DNA from: GCA-2720975 sp964467985
GTDB lineage: Bacteria > Planctomycetota > UBA1135 > GCA-002686595
Direction: 5' to 3'
Length of the DNA: 64,000 bases
Assembly (NCBI GenBank): GCA_964467985.1
Contig: CAYXTP010000003.1
Span: 62,001-126,000 of the forward strand
Shown: positions 50,562 through 59,280 of the stretch, in pieces
Numbering within the stretch: the first letter of the stretch is position 1
How the letters are laid out: each line of letters opens with the position of its first letter
The notes under the pieces: model-generated
The model's input: the letters and a program-made list of their open reading frames with translations, nothing else
Database searches by the model: none
Told to the model about the DNA's origin: nothing
Translations under genes and position numbers: made by a program

Positions 50562-52106
50562 GTGCCCTCCGGATCCCCTACCGCTCCGTCTGCCGACCCG
50601 ACCTGGGCACCCCTGGCCCTGGTGGCCATCGTACTGGGGGCCTTGCTCGTGGCTCTCTTAGCCCTGGGGCAGACCCAGTGGATCGACGATTCGTTCATCT
50701 CGTTCCGCTACGCGCGCAACCTGTTCGAGGGCAACGGACTGGTCTACAACGTGGGCGATCCGGTCGAGGGCTACACAAACTTTCTGTGGTGTCTAGTCGC
50801 CTGGTTCGGCCTCAAGCTGAGCATCGATCCGATCCTATTCACCCAGGGCGTCAGCCTCGTGGCCCAGGCCCTGACCCTGGTGTTGGTCTACCGACTTGGC
50901 CGTGACTCCCTCGGATCCGCGGCCAAGGCCCTGGTGGCTCCGGCCCTGCTGACCCTGCAGATCGCCTTCGTCTCCTACCCCATGACGGGTATGGAGAGCA
51001 CCGCCTTCTCGTTCTTCGCCACACTGTGTTTCTATCTGTTGCACAAGCGAGCCCAGGAGAAACCGGGCGGTCGCGTGCTCCTGATCCTGAGCCTCTTGGC
51101 CCTGTCCGTGACACGCTTTGATGGTTTCGTGTTGGCCGGCATCCTGGCGGGATTCCCGCTGATCGTGAAGCGCGGTTGGCGCGGCTTGTGGATGCCGCTC
51201 GTCGCCGTGGCCGTGGGGTTGTTGGCCTACAACGCCTGGCGCATCAGCACCTACCCGTCTCTGCTGCCCAACTCTTTTCACGCCAAGATCCACTTCTCTC
51301 CCTTCCGCATCCGCAAGGGACTGAGCTACCTGTGGGCCTTCTTCGAGACGCGCGGACTGATCCTCGCCCTGTGCCTCTTGCCCCTGGCAGTCGGTCGCCT
51401 CTCGAGCCTGGGCCGCTACCTGGTGTGGGCGGTGGGCATCCAGCTGGCTTACGTCGGATTCGTGGGCGGCGATTGGATGCTGCACCACCGCTTCATCTAC
51501 CACGTGCTGCCGCTGGTCATCCTCTTGGCCCAAGAGGGCACCTGGAACCTGTGGGGACACTTGCAGCCCAAGCTCTCGCGGGCGAGCCGAACGGGCGCGC
51601 TCCTGCTGGCGGTCCTGTTGGGATCCACGGCTTTGACCTTCTACGAGGATGTGCAGGACGCGCGCAAACCCGACCAGTTCTTCTTTGACCCCCATGAGGC
51701 CCAGATCATCGGTGAGGCCCTGGACGAGCTCCTCCCCGAGGGTTCCCTCGTGGCCCTCGAGTGGGGCGGGATCATTCCCTACTACACCCACCACGAGGTG
51801 CTCGACACCTACGGTATCACCGACACGGAAATCAGCCGCGGCGACTTCCCCAGTTCGATTTGGGGCCGACAGGTGAGCCCCGAGTACGTGGCCAGCCGCG
51901 GGCCGGACCTGGTCGCGCCCTGTGCCCGCGTCTTCGAAACGGAGAAAGCCGCCCTGCGCAGCACGCGCGGCAAGGCGCCCTGCAACTACCGCTACTACAT
52001 GGAGATGAACCGGCCCTCTATGGGTTACGTGCTCAAGATCCTGCGTTTGGGCGAGAAGAAGTACTGGCCCGCCCTGGTGAAGGCCGACGGTCCTCTGGCC
52101 AACTAG
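50562..52106 (+). CDS. GT-C-like multi-pass membrane glycosyltransferase (AftB-like), copy 2
   Basis: A 514-residue membrane protein with a GTG start, 40 bases after the arylsulfotransferase-like gene. About nine hydrophobic segments are visible. The first loop DDSFISFRYARNLFEGNG followed by VGDPVEGYTNFLWCLV is the same as in the copy at 44165, with the double Asp conserved; MTGMESTAF, SVTRFDGFVLAG, LPNSFHAKIHF and YVGFVGGDWMLHHRF match the paralogue positions. The C-terminal soluble part contains EWGGIIPYYTHHEVLDTYG. It probably transfers a sugar from a polyprenyl carrier on the outer face of the membrane. Confidence 0.8.
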   Translation: MPSGSPTAPSADPTWAPLALVAIVLGALLVALLALGQTQWIDDSFISFRYARNLFEGNGLVYNVGDPVEGYTNFLWCLVAWFGLKLSIDPILFTQGVSLVAQALTLVLVYRLGRDSLGSAAKALVAPALLTLQIAFVSYPMTGMESTAFSFFATLCFYLLHKRAQEKPGGRVLLILSLLALSVTRFDGFVLAGILAGFPLIVKRGWRGLWMPLVAVAVGLLAYNAWRISTYPSLLPNSFHAKIHFSPFRIRKGLSYLWAFFETRGLILALCLLPLAVGRLSSLGRYLVWAVGIQLAYVGFVGGDWMLHHRFIYHVLPLVILLAQEGTWNLWGHLQPKLSRASRTGALLLAVLLGSTALTFYEDVQDARKPDQFFFDPHEAQIIGEALDELLPEGSLVALEWGGIIPYYTHHEVLDTYGITDTEISRGDFPSSIWGRQVSPEYVASRGPDLVAPCARVFETEKAALRSTRGKAPCNYRYYMEMNRPSMGYVLKILRLGEKKYWPALVKADGPLAN

Positions 52107-52119
52107 TCGGCGGTCCGAG

Positions 52120-52125
52120 TAGGGT
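52120..52125 (+). promoter_or_regulatory. Putative -10 element of a leaderless promoter (esterase gene)
   Basis: TAGGGT, 9-base spacer GTGCGGCCC, ATG at 52135. Confidence 0.45.
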
Positions 52126-52134
52126 GTGCGGCCC

Positions 52135-52815
52135 ATGACCACCCAACTCCTGGATTGCGTTGAGGTCCCCCCGGCTGGTGAAGTCGATGCCGCCATCATC
52201 TGGTTGCACGGCTTGGGCGCTGACGGTCACGACTTCCCTCCCATCGTGCCCCAGTTGGACTTGCCCGCCGATCACGGGGTACGCTTCGTCTTCCCGCATG
52301 CCGAGCCCATGCCCGTAACCGTCAACGGGGGCATGGTCATGCCCGCCTGGTACGACATCTTGGGCATGGACTTCGAACGCCGCGTGGACGAAGCGGGTGT
52401 GCGCGCGTCCGCCCAGCGCATCGAGCACCTGATTCAGCGCGAACGGGAGCGCGGCATCGAATCCGAACGCATTCTGCTGGCCGGGTTTTCCCAGGGGGGC
52501 GCCATCGCCTTTCATCTAGGGCTGCGTCTGAAGGAGCCACTCGGCGGTATCGTGGCCCTCTCCACCTACCTCGCCTGCGATGCCAACCTGGACGAAGAGC
52601 GCAGCGCGGCCAACGCCAGCGTGCCCATCTTCCAGGCCCACGGCAGCCTGGATCCAATGGTCCCCATGGCCCTGGGCCAGGCCGCCCGGGAGCGACTCGA
52701 AGGCCTGGGATACGAGATCGAGTGGCACGATTACCCCATGCAGCACCAAGTCTGCTTGGAGGAGATCCAGGCCCTGGGGGCCTGGCTGCGGTTGCGTTTG
52801 GGGCCGGACGCCTGA
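52135..52815 (+). CDS. Carboxylesterase / phospholipase (alpha/beta hydrolase)
   Basis: A 226-residue serine hydrolase of the EstB / acyl-protein-thioesterase family. Features: IIWLHGLGADGHDFPPIVPQL (oxyanion loop), RFVFPHAEPMPVTVNGG, the nucleophile elbow LLAGFSQGGAIAFH with catalytic Ser, HGSLDPMVPM with Asp, and DYPMQHQVC with His. All three catalytic residues are therefore visible. The length is typical. It hydrolyses short-chain esters or lysophospholipids in related proteins. The ATG at 52135 is chosen over an in-frame GTG at 52126, which lies directly against the -10-like hexamer. Confidence 0.93.
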   Translation: MTTQLLDCVEVPPAGEVDAAIIWLHGLGADGHDFPPIVPQLDLPADHGVRFVFPHAEPMPVTVNGGMVMPAWYDILGMDFERRVDEAGVRASAQRIEHLIQRERERGIESERILLAGFSQGGAIAFHLGLRLKEPLGGIVALSTYLACDANLDEERSAANASVPIFQAHGSLDPMVPMALGQAARERLEGLGYEIEWHDYPMQHQVCLEEIQALGAWLRLRLGPDA

Positions 52816-52881
52816 ACCCGGGGCCCGAGGCGTGGCCCCGCACGGGAACGCCGGATTCCTGCCCACTTTTGCCCATGTGCA

Positions 52882-52911
52882 TTGGACGCCGCCCCAGGGG
52901 ATGCCTATAAC
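52882..52911 (+). promoter_or_regulatory. Sigma70-like promoter of the lipid operon
   Basis: TTGGAC (52882-52887) and TATAAC (52906-52911) are 18 bases apart. The -10 matches TATAAT at five of six bases. The start point would fall near 52918, just before the palindrome at 52922. Confidence 0.55.
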
Positions 52912-52921
52912 CCCCTTCGTC

Positions 52922-52943
52922 GATTTCAGGAAAACCTGAAATC
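52922..52943 (+). promoter_or_regulatory. Perfect 9-4-9 palindrome, probable operator of the lipid operon
   Basis: GATTTCAGG (52922-52930), AAAA, CCTGAAATC (52935-52943). It lies just after the predicted start point and 28 bases before the regulator gene, the place expected for autorepression by the dimeric regulator at 52971. It is AT-rich against a GC-rich background. Confidence 0.68.
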
Positions 52944-52970
52944 CGTGGATCCCCGGCCGTATCGCTGCCC

Positions 52971-53648
52971 ATGCCCCCCGAGACCCAACCCGCAGAGGCC
53001 GCCCAGGCGCCGGAAGCCGAGTCCACGGCGCCGGTGCCGGTTCTCGATGCGGAGCTGCGGGCCGAGCTGCCGACCTTTGAAGTCTTCTTCAAGACCTTCG
53101 GATTCCGGCGCATTCTGGGTCGAGTCTGGGGACTGCTGGTGCTCAGCGGCCGCCCCCTGAGCAGCAAGGAGATCGCCACAGAACTCGGCATCTCCAACGG
53201 CGCCACCAGCACGGCGGTCAACGAACTGGCCGAGTGGGGCGCCATTCAGTCCTCCTTCGACAGCACGCGCCACTGCCACCTGCACGCCGCCGTGGGTAAC
53301 ACCATGAGCATCGTCGCCACGGTTCTGCGTCGCCGTGAGCAGGTGGTCTTCGAGCAATTCAAGGCGGGCGCGGAGCGCATCCTGGGCCACGTGGAGAAAC
53401 GCTACGGCAAGGCTGACCCCAGGGTCCTGACCCTGCGCTCCATCATCTCTTCGTGCGAGATCGGCGAGGCCATGATGCAACTGGTCATGAACGCGGTGGG
53501 CACGGCCCTCGGCGATGAGGCCAGCCTCTTGTCGCGGGCCGTCAACCGCGCCCTGCGGGTAGGCATGTCGGTGCCGGCCAAGATTCTCTCCAAGAAGAAC
53601 GCGAACGTGGAAGAACTCGAAGCGGCAGAGGAGTCCTCCGATGAGTGA
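52971..53648 (+). CDS. GbsR/MarR-type transcriptional regulator of the lipid operon
   Basis: A 225-residue winged-helix regulator. After a disordered, proline- and glutamate-rich N-terminus comes PTFEVFFKTFGFRRILGRVWGLLVLSG, then the helix-turn-helix at about residues 60-85 (SSKEIATELGISNGATSTAV), as in GbsR-type MarR relatives. The C-terminal half is helical (RREQVVFEQFKAG, IISSCEIGEAMMQLVMNAVG) and probably dimerises and senses a ligand, perhaps an acyl chain. Its end overlaps the FabF start by 8 bases, so it is the first gene of the operon. The palindrome just upstream is its likely binding site. Confidence 0.8.
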   Translation: MPPETQPAEAAQAPEAESTAPVPVLDAELRAELPTFEVFFKTFGFRRILGRVWGLLVLSGRPLSSKEIATELGISNGATSTAVNELAEWGAIQSSFDSTRHCHLHAAVGNTMSIVATVLRRREQVVFEQFKAGAERILGHVEKRYGKADPRVLTLRSIISSCEIGEAMMQLVMNAVGTALGDEASLLSRAVNRALRVGMSVPAKILSKKNANVEELEAAEESSDE

Positions 53649-54876
53649 CTTGCCGCGTGTTGTGATCACGGGGGTGGGACTCACCAGTCCCAACGGCAAC
53701 TCCCTCGATGAGTACCGCCAAAATCTTCTGGCGGGCGTGTCAGGGGTTGAGGCCTACGAGATTCGCCACTTCGGACCCACGGTGGCCGGGGTATGTCACT
53801 TCGACACGAGTCGCCACCAGAGCCGCAAGTCCCTGCGCCGTGGCACCCGAGCGGGTTCCATCGCTGTGTACTGCGCCGAGGAATCCCTCGCAGATGCCGG
53901 CCTCGACTTGCAGGACATGGACCGCTCGCGGGTGGGCGTGTACGTAGGCACGACCGAACACGGCAACGTGGAAACCGAGCAACAGATCCACGAGGTGGCC
54001 CAGTACGACTTCGACCTCACCTATTGGTCGCACCACCACAACCCGCGTACCGTGGCCAACAATCCCGCCGGGGAAGTGACCTTGAACCTGGGCATCACGG
54101 GCCCCCACTACTGCGTGGGCGGGGCCTGCGCCGGGGGGAACTTGGGTCTGATCCAGGCCATGCAGATGCTGCAGCTGGGTGAAGTGGACCAGGCCCTGGG
54201 CGGCGGAGTCTCCGAGTCGATTCACACCTTTGGCATCTTCGCCAGTTTCAAGGCCCAGGGTGCCCTGGGGACCCATGCCGACCCCACCCGCGTGTCGCGT
54301 CCCTTCGACAAGCAACGCAACGGCATTGTGGTCAGTGAGGGCGGCTGCCTGTTCACCCTGGAACGCCTGGAAGACGCCCAACGCCGGGGCGCGCGTATCT
54401 ACGCGGAGGTCGTCGGGCACCACGTGAATTCCGACGCCGCGGACTTCGTGCTGCCCCTACCCGAGCGCCAGAACGAGTGCATGCGCGCCGCGGTGGCCAA
54501 GGCCGGAATGGAGCCGGGCCAGATCGACCTGGTCAATACCCATGCCACCTCCACGCCCCAGGGCGACATCCAAGAATGCGGCGCCGTGCGCGCCGTCTTT
54601 GGTGACTCGCCGGACACCCTGGTCAACAACACCAAGAGCTACATCGGACACACCATGGGCGCGGCCGGAGCCCTGGAACTGGCGGGCAACCTGCCCTCCT
54701 TGCAGGACGGCATCGTGCACCCCTCCATCAACGTGGAGGAACTCGACCCGGACTGCGAACTGCGCGGTCTCGTGCTGGACACGCCGCGCGAGACCCCAGG
54801 CATTCACACCATCCTGAACCTGTCGTTCGGGATGCTCGGTATCAACTCCGCCGTGCTCGTGAAGAGCATGGCCTGA
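53641..54876 (+). CDS. fabF: Beta-ketoacyl-ACP synthase II-like condensing enzyme
   Basis: A 411-residue thiolase-fold elongating synthase. The catalytic triad is complete: C163 in VGGACAGGN, H301 in NTHATSTPQGD and H337 in NTKSYIGHTMGAAGA, with K332. It begins RVVITGVGLTSPNGN, as in FabF. Differences from housekeeping FabF include WSHHHNPRTVANNPAGEV around residues 129-146 and GVSESIHTFGIFASF, so it may take special acyl chains. As part of an operon with its own ACP, dehydratase and reductases it would elongate a dedicated lipid rather than bulk membrane fatty acid, which is inference. It overlaps the regulator gene by 8 bases. Confidence 0.93.
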   Translation: MSDLPRVVITGVGLTSPNGNSLDEYRQNLLAGVSGVEAYEIRHFGPTVAGVCHFDTSRHQSRKSLRRGTRAGSIAVYCAEESLADAGLDLQDMDRSRVGVYVGTTEHGNVETEQQIHEVAQYDFDLTYWSHHHNPRTVANNPAGEVTLNLGITGPHYCVGGACAGGNLGLIQAMQMLQLGEVDQALGGGVSESIHTFGIFASFKAQGALGTHADPTRVSRPFDKQRNGIVVSEGGCLFTLERLEDAQRRGARIYAEVVGHHVNSDAADFVLPLPERQNECMRAAVAKAGMEPGQIDLVNTHATSTPQGDIQECGAVRAVFGDSPDTLVNNTKSYIGHTMGAAGALELAGNLPSLQDGIVHPSINVEELDPDCELRGLVLDTPRETPGIHTILNLSFGMLGINSAVLVKSMA

Positions 54877-54912
54877 CTCTCTTTCTCTCTAGCGCACGAG
54901 CGCGTCCCCCCC

Positions 54913-55182
54913 ATGACTCACGAAGACATTGTCCAGGCCGTCAAGGACATCATCCTTACCATTGCACCCGACGAAGAGGTGGGTGGATTGAATCTGACCG
55001 ATCCCCTGCGGGAGCAGATCGAGTTGGACTCCATGGACTTCCTCGACATCGTCATGGAACTGCGCAAGCGCTACGGCGTGCAGGTTCCCGAGGACGACTA
55101 CAAGGAACTCGCCACCCTGCAAGGCTGCGCCGACTACCTGTCGCCGCTCCTGGCGGACCACGAGCTCGTCAAGAGCGCCTGA
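54913..55182 (+). CDS. Acyl carrier protein
   Basis: An 89-residue acidic helical protein that carries the growing acyl chain on 4'-phosphopantetheine. The attachment site is S40 in ELDSMDFLDIVMELRKRYG. Compared with the usual DSL motif it has DSM, as in acyl carriers of specialised pathways. The N-terminal helix (EDIVQAVKDIILTIAPD) and C-terminal helix (TLQGCADYLSPLLADH) complete the fold. It sits 36 bases after fabF and is presumably the dedicated carrier for this operon. Confidence 0.92.
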   Translation: MTHEDIVQAVKDIILTIAPDEEVGGLNLTDPLREQIELDSMDFLDIVMELRKRYGVQVPEDDYKELATLQGCADYLSPLLADHELVKSA

Positions 55183-55229
55183 GCCTCCCCCGGCCCCGCG
55201 CTTCCCCGGGGCCCAAGCGGCCTGCCGTG

Positions 55230-56627
55230 ATGAGTGCCTCCCAGCCCTACGACACGATCCTGATCGGCGCGGGCATGAGCGGCCTGGCGGCGGGCATCCG
55301 CCTCGCCCAGTTTGACCAGCGTGTCCTGCTGCTCGACCGCCATTACCTGTGGGGCGGTCTCAATTCCTACTACAAGCAAAAGGGCCGGCGTTTCGATGTG
55401 GGGTTGCACGCCCTCACGAACTACGTGCCGAAAGGCACTCGCGGGCGACCCCTGACGCGCATCCTGCGCCAATTGCGCATCCCCTACGACTCCCTGCGAC
55501 TCGGTGAGCAGCGAGGGTCGCGCTGCAAGGTTGGCGATTGCGAGCTGCGTTTCAGCAACGATTTCGAGTTGTTGCGCGGTGAGGTGGCCAAGAGCTTCCC
55601 CGACCGTGCGGCAGCCTTTGACGTCATGGCGCGCGAGCTGGAGGAACTGCCCTTTGACGTGCCCGCTGGCACGGAAAGCGGCCGGCAGTACCTAACGCGA
55701 CACCTACACGATCCGCACTTGGTGGATTTGTTGCTCTTGCCGATTCTGTTCTACGGATCGCCGACGCCACGCGACATCGACATGCCGTCGTTTGTTGTGC
55801 TCTGGAAGAGCCTCTACGAAGAGGGTTTTGCGCGGCCGGCAGGGGGCATCCGTCCGCTGCTCGATGCCCTACGTCAGCGCTACTTGGACCTCGGTGGCGA
55901 ACTGCGCATGAAAACGGGGGTGGCCGAAATCGTGCACTCCGGCGGCCAGGTCCAAGGGGTGCGCCTGGACGATGGGACCGAGGTCGAAGGCAAGCGGGTC
56001 GTCTCCTCTGCGGGACGCGTGGAGACCCTGGCCCTGTGCGGGCCCGAGCTAGCCAGCTCCTTCGGACCCGATCGAGCTGGGCGCCTGACCTTCGTGGAGA
56101 GCACCACCCTGATCGACCAGCCGGCACCCGATCTGGGTTGGAAGGACACGATCCTGTTCTTCAGCCGGGGTCAGACGGCGGTCTACGAGGAACCCGCGGA
56201 CCCGGTCTCCTACGAGAGCGGCGTCATCTGCTGTCCCGAGAACTACGCCGGCCAAGACCCCGAACCGGAGGGCGTCCTGCGCTTGACCCTGGTGGCCAAG
56301 GCCGAGCCGTGGAAAGCCATGGGCCCGGACGAGTACGCGGCAGCCAAGGAACAGGCCTGGTCACGGGGCCTCGACACCCTGGCCCAATTCGGTCCGGACA
56401 TCCGCCCGCACGTGGTCGCCAAGGACACCTTCACCCCGAGCACCATCGAGCGATTCACCGGTCACCTGAACGGCGCCGTCTACGGCTGCCCGCACAAGGA
56501 CCGCAGCGGCGAGACGCCCCTCGACGGCCTGTACCTGTGCGGCACGGACCAGGGTTACCTGGGCATCGTGGGCGCCATGCTGTCGGGAGTGGCCATGGCC
56601 AACCGCCACGCCCTCATGCCGGCCTGA
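55230..56627 (+). CDS. Phytoene-desaturase-like FAD oxidoreductase, copy 1
   Basis: A 465-residue flavoprotein of the CrtI / retinol-saturase group. The N-terminal dinucleotide fold is TILIGAGMSGLAAGIRLAQF; next HYLWGGLNSYYKQKGRRFD; a middle region RPAGGIRPLLDALRQRYLDLG, as in CrtI enzymes; and the C-terminal FAD contact GLYLCGTDQGYLGIVGAMLSG. CrtI-like enzymes add or isomerise double bonds in long hydrocarbon chains. In this operon it would act on an acyl chain. The ATG at 55230 is used; an in-frame GTG lies directly before it. The second copy follows after 4 bases. Confidence 0.83.
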   Translation: MSASQPYDTILIGAGMSGLAAGIRLAQFDQRVLLLDRHYLWGGLNSYYKQKGRRFDVGLHALTNYVPKGTRGRPLTRILRQLRIPYDSLRLGEQRGSRCKVGDCELRFSNDFELLRGEVAKSFPDRAAAFDVMARELEELPFDVPAGTESGRQYLTRHLHDPHLVDLLLLPILFYGSPTPRDIDMPSFVVLWKSLYEEGFARPAGGIRPLLDALRQRYLDLGGELRMKTGVAEIVHSGGQVQGVRLDDGTEVEGKRVVSSAGRVETLALCGPELASSFGPDRAGRLTFVESTTLIDQPAPDLGWKDTILFFSRGQTAVYEEPADPVSYESGVICCPENYAGQDPEPEGVLRLTLVAKAEPWKAMGPDEYAAAKEQAWSRGLDTLAQFGPDIRPHVVAKDTFTPSTIERFTGHLNGAVYGCPHKDRSGETPLDGLYLCGTDQGYLGIVGAMLSGVAMANRHALMPA

Positions 56628-56631
56628 GACC

Positions 56632-58101
56632 ATGAGCCGTTCCACCCACTACTTCACCGGCAGTCGCGACGGCAAACGTCCGAGCGCGGGCAACCCCCTG
56701 GCCAGTGCCAAAAAGAGCTATGACGTAGTCGTGATCGGTTCGGGCCTGGCGGGTCTGACGGCGGCCAACATCTTGGGTCGCGCCGGGCACTCGGTCTGCG
56801 TGCTCGAGCAGCACTACAACTTCGGCGGCATGGCCACCTGGTTCAAGCGCAAGGGCGGACACGTCTTCGACATCAGCCTGCACGGCTTTCCGATCGGCAT
56901 GAAGAAGACCTGTCGCAAGTACTGGGGCACTTCGATTTCCGATCGCATCGTGCAGCTCGACGGAGTGCGCTTCGACAATCCCCAGTTCTGTTTCGATACG
57001 ACCTTCACGCGCGAGGACTTCACGAACAAGCTGGTCGACGTCTTCGGCTGCTCGCGAACCACGGTCGAGGCCTTCTACGAAAGCCTGCGGGCAATGAACT
57101 ACTACGACGACGACGGTCGCACGACGGCCGAGTTGTTTGAGGAGTTCTTCCCGGGCCGCAACGACGTGCATCGCCTGTTGATGGAACCCATCAGCTACGC
57201 CAACGGCTCGACCCTGGAGGACCCGGCCATCACCTATGGCATCGTCTTCTCCAACTTCATGTCCAAGGGGGTCTACACCTTCAGCGGTGGCACGGATCTG
57301 CTGATCAAGGAGATGCGGGCGATCCTCAAGCACAATGGGGTGGATCTCTTCGGTCGCTGCCAGGTGGATGAGATCACCGCGGAAGGGGGCCGGGTGCGGG
57401 GTGTGCGCTTGGGCGACGAGGAGATTCGCGCCGATGTGGTGATCTCCAATGCCGGGCTGCTGCCCACCCTCGAGCGCCTTGTGGACCCGGCCCACTTCGA
57501 CCAGGACTGGCTGGCGGCCGCCCAAGCCACGCGCCTCAATTGCTCCTCCACCCAGGTCTACATGGGCCTGCGCGAGGGCCAGACCCTGCCCTGGATCGCC
57601 GACCTGCTCTTCACCAGCACGGCTCCCGAATTCGACTCGAGAAGCCTCTCCGACCTGCACGGCCAGAGCCGCACCTTCAGCTTCTACTATCCCAAAGTGC
57701 GCCCGGGCACGGAGCGTTTCACGGTGGTCAGTTCCATGAACGCCCAGTACGAGGACTGGGCGGGACTCTCGGAAGCGGACTACTCCGCAGCGAAGGCTCG
57801 ATTGGAAGAGGACACCCTGCGCTCGTTGGAAGTGCACCTGCCCGACATCCGATCCAAGTTGACGCACGTGGAATCCTCCACCCCCAAGAGCTTCGCCTTC
57901 TACACCCAGCACACGCGCGGGGCCTCCTTCGGAACCAAGTTCGAAGGCCTGCGCTACTCCATGGAATTGCCCCAACAGATCGAAGGCCTCTACCACTCTG
58001 GCTCTGTGGGCATCATCATGTCCGGCTGGCTGGGAGCCGCCAACTACGGAGCGATCACCGCCAACAAGGTGGACGCCCGCCTCGCAGCCCTGAGCACCTG
58101 A
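56632..58101 (+). CDS. Phytoene-desaturase-like FAD oxidoreductase, copy 2
   Basis: A 489-residue flavoprotein paralogous to the preceding one. The N-terminal fold is VVIGSGLAGLTAANILGRAG with EQHYNFGGMATWFKRKGG; the middle has FSGGTDLLIKEMRAILKHNG and the VDEITAEGGRVRGVRLGDEE pattern of CrtI-type enzymes; the C-terminal FAD segment is GLYHSGSVGIIMSGWLGAANYG. Low similarity between the two copies outside the FAD segments suggests different reactions (for example desaturation and isomerisation or saturation). The gene begins 4 bases after copy 1 and ends 5 bases before fabG, so all are co-transcribed. Confidence 0.83.
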   Translation: MSRSTHYFTGSRDGKRPSAGNPLASAKKSYDVVVIGSGLAGLTAANILGRAGHSVCVLEQHYNFGGMATWFKRKGGHVFDISLHGFPIGMKKTCRKYWGTSISDRIVQLDGVRFDNPQFCFDTTFTREDFTNKLVDVFGCSRTTVEAFYESLRAMNYYDDDGRTTAELFEEFFPGRNDVHRLLMEPISYANGSTLEDPAITYGIVFSNFMSKGVYTFSGGTDLLIKEMRAILKHNGVDLFGRCQVDEITAEGGRVRGVRLGDEEIRADVVISNAGLLPTLERLVDPAHFDQDWLAAAQATRLNCSSTQVYMGLREGQTLPWIADLLFTSTAPEFDSRSLSDLHGQSRTFSFYYPKVRPGTERFTVVSSMNAQYEDWAGLSEADYSAAKARLEEDTLRSLEVHLPDIRSKLTHVESSTPKSFAFYTQHTRGASFGTKFEGLRYSMELPQQIEGLYHSGSVGIIMSGWLGAANYGAITANKVDARLAALST

Positions 58102-58106
58102 CCCCC

Positions 58107-58838
58107 ATGAGATTCGAGAACCAACACGTCGTCATCACCGGCGGCACCCGCGGCCTGGGCCGCGCCATGAGCCTGGCGTTCCTGAACGAAGGCGCCCAGG
58201 TCCACGCCACCTACTTCGGCAACGACGCGGCGGCCGAGTCATTGCGCGAGTCGGCCGCTGACCACGCCGAACGCCTGCACCTGTCCAAGTTCGACGTGGC
58301 CGACCACGAAGCCTGCGCCTCCTTCTGGACCGAGCTTGAAGGCACCGAGGTCTCCGTCCTGGTGTCCAACTCCGGCATCCGCCGCGACGGCATCGTCGCC
58401 AGCATGTCGCCGGCCGACTGGCAGGCCGTGCTCGACACCAATCTGACCGGTGCCTTCAACATGTCCAAGTTCGCCGTGCTCAACATGATGGGTCAGCGCT
58501 ACGGCCGCATCGTTTTCATCACCTCGCCCGCTGGTCGCTTCGGCTTCGAGGGTCAGGGCAACTACGGCGCCTCCAAGGCCGGCCAAGTGGGCCTGATGCG
58601 CTCGCTCTGCAAGGAAGTGGCCAAGCGCAAGATCACGGTCAACTGCGTCTCGCCTGGGTTCATCGCCACCGAGTTGATCGATGATCTGCCCCAAGACCTG
58701 GTGGCCGCGCACAAGAAGAGCGTACCCATGAAGCGCTTCGGTGAACCCGAAGAAGTAGCCGACGCCGTGCTCTACCTGTCGTCGCGCGGGGCCTCCTACA
58801 TCACGGGCAGTGTGCTGGAGGTCAGCGGTGGACTGTAA
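58107..58838 (+). CDS. fabG: 3-oxoacyl-ACP reductase
   Basis: A 243-residue classical short-chain dehydrogenase that reduces 3-ketoacyl-ACP with NADPH. Signatures: VVITGGTRGLGRAMS (TGxxxGxG), SNSGIRRDG, the Asn in DTNLTGAFNM, the catalytic Ser in VFITSPAGR and Tyr/Lys in NYGASKAGQ, then NCVSPGFIATEL and YITGSVLEVSGGL. The ATG at 58107 starts the conserved domain; the frame is open further upstream only as a shadow of the flavoprotein gene. It overlaps fabZ by 11 bases. Confidence 0.95.
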   Translation: MRFENQHVVITGGTRGLGRAMSLAFLNEGAQVHATYFGNDAAAESLRESAADHAERLHLSKFDVADHEACASFWTELEGTEVSVLVSNSGIRRDGIVASMSPADWQAVLDTNLTGAFNMSKFAVLNMMGQRYGRIVFITSPAGRFGFEGQGNYGASKAGQVGLMRSLCKEVAKRKITVNCVSPGFIATELIDDLPQDLVAAHKKSVPMKRFGEPEEVADAVLYLSSRGASYITGSVLEVSGGL

Positions 58839-59280
58839 GGCGAGCAAGCAAGAGATCCTCGAGCGCCTCCCCCACCGGGATCCGTTCCTTTTGGTGGACG
58901 CCATCACCGAACAGGGTGAGGACTGGATCGAGACCGAGTGGCACGTACCGGAAGACATGGACGTCTTCCGCGGGCACTACCCCGGCAACCCCGTCTTGCC
59001 CGGCGTGCTCATCAGCGAGCACTGCTTCCAGAGCGCCGCCCTGCTAGTGGGCCAACTCACAGGCCCCGACGCCGCTCCGGGCATCCCCGTCCTGACGCGC
59101 ATCGAGGACGCTCGCTTCCGCCGCCTGGTACGCCCCGGCCAGACCCTGCACACCAAGGTGCAGCAAACCGAGAGCCTGGCCAACGCCCGCTGGTTCATCG
59201 CCAAGGTCACCATCCCCGAGGGCAAGGTCGCGCGCCTGCAATTCGTCCTGGCCCTGGCCGAGGAGCCCACCCATGGCTGA
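58828..59280 (+). CDS. fabZ: 3-hydroxyacyl-ACP dehydratase (FabZ-like)
   Basis: A 150-residue hot-dog-fold dehydratase. LERLPHRDPFLLVDAI is the FabZ opening, and the active-site segment is RGHYPGNPVLPGVLISE, giving catalytic H50 and E64. The GTG at 58828 is preferred because GGAGG stands 6 bases before it; it lies inside the fabG gene, so translation is coupled. The C-terminus RLVRPGQTLHTKVQQTES and RWFIAKVTIPEGKVARLQF is typical. It forms the 2-enoyl-ACP that FabI or the flavoproteins would use. Confidence 0.92.
   Translation: MDCKASKQEILERLPHRDPFLLVDAITEQGEDWIETEWHVPEDMDVFRGHYPGNPVLPGVLISEHCFQSAALLVGQLTGPDAAPGIPVLTRIEDARFRRLVRPGQTLHTKVQQTESLANARWFIAKVTIPEGKVARLQFVLALAEEPTHG

Noticed and set aside
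50835..52199. Long minus-strand open frame opposite the second GT-C gene
   Set aside because: A shadow frame; its translation is low-complexity H/Q/G/E-rich sequence without motifs.
56614..57996. Long minus-strand open frame opposite the second flavoprotein gene
   Set aside because: A shadow frame of a gene with clear FAD motifs on the plus strand.
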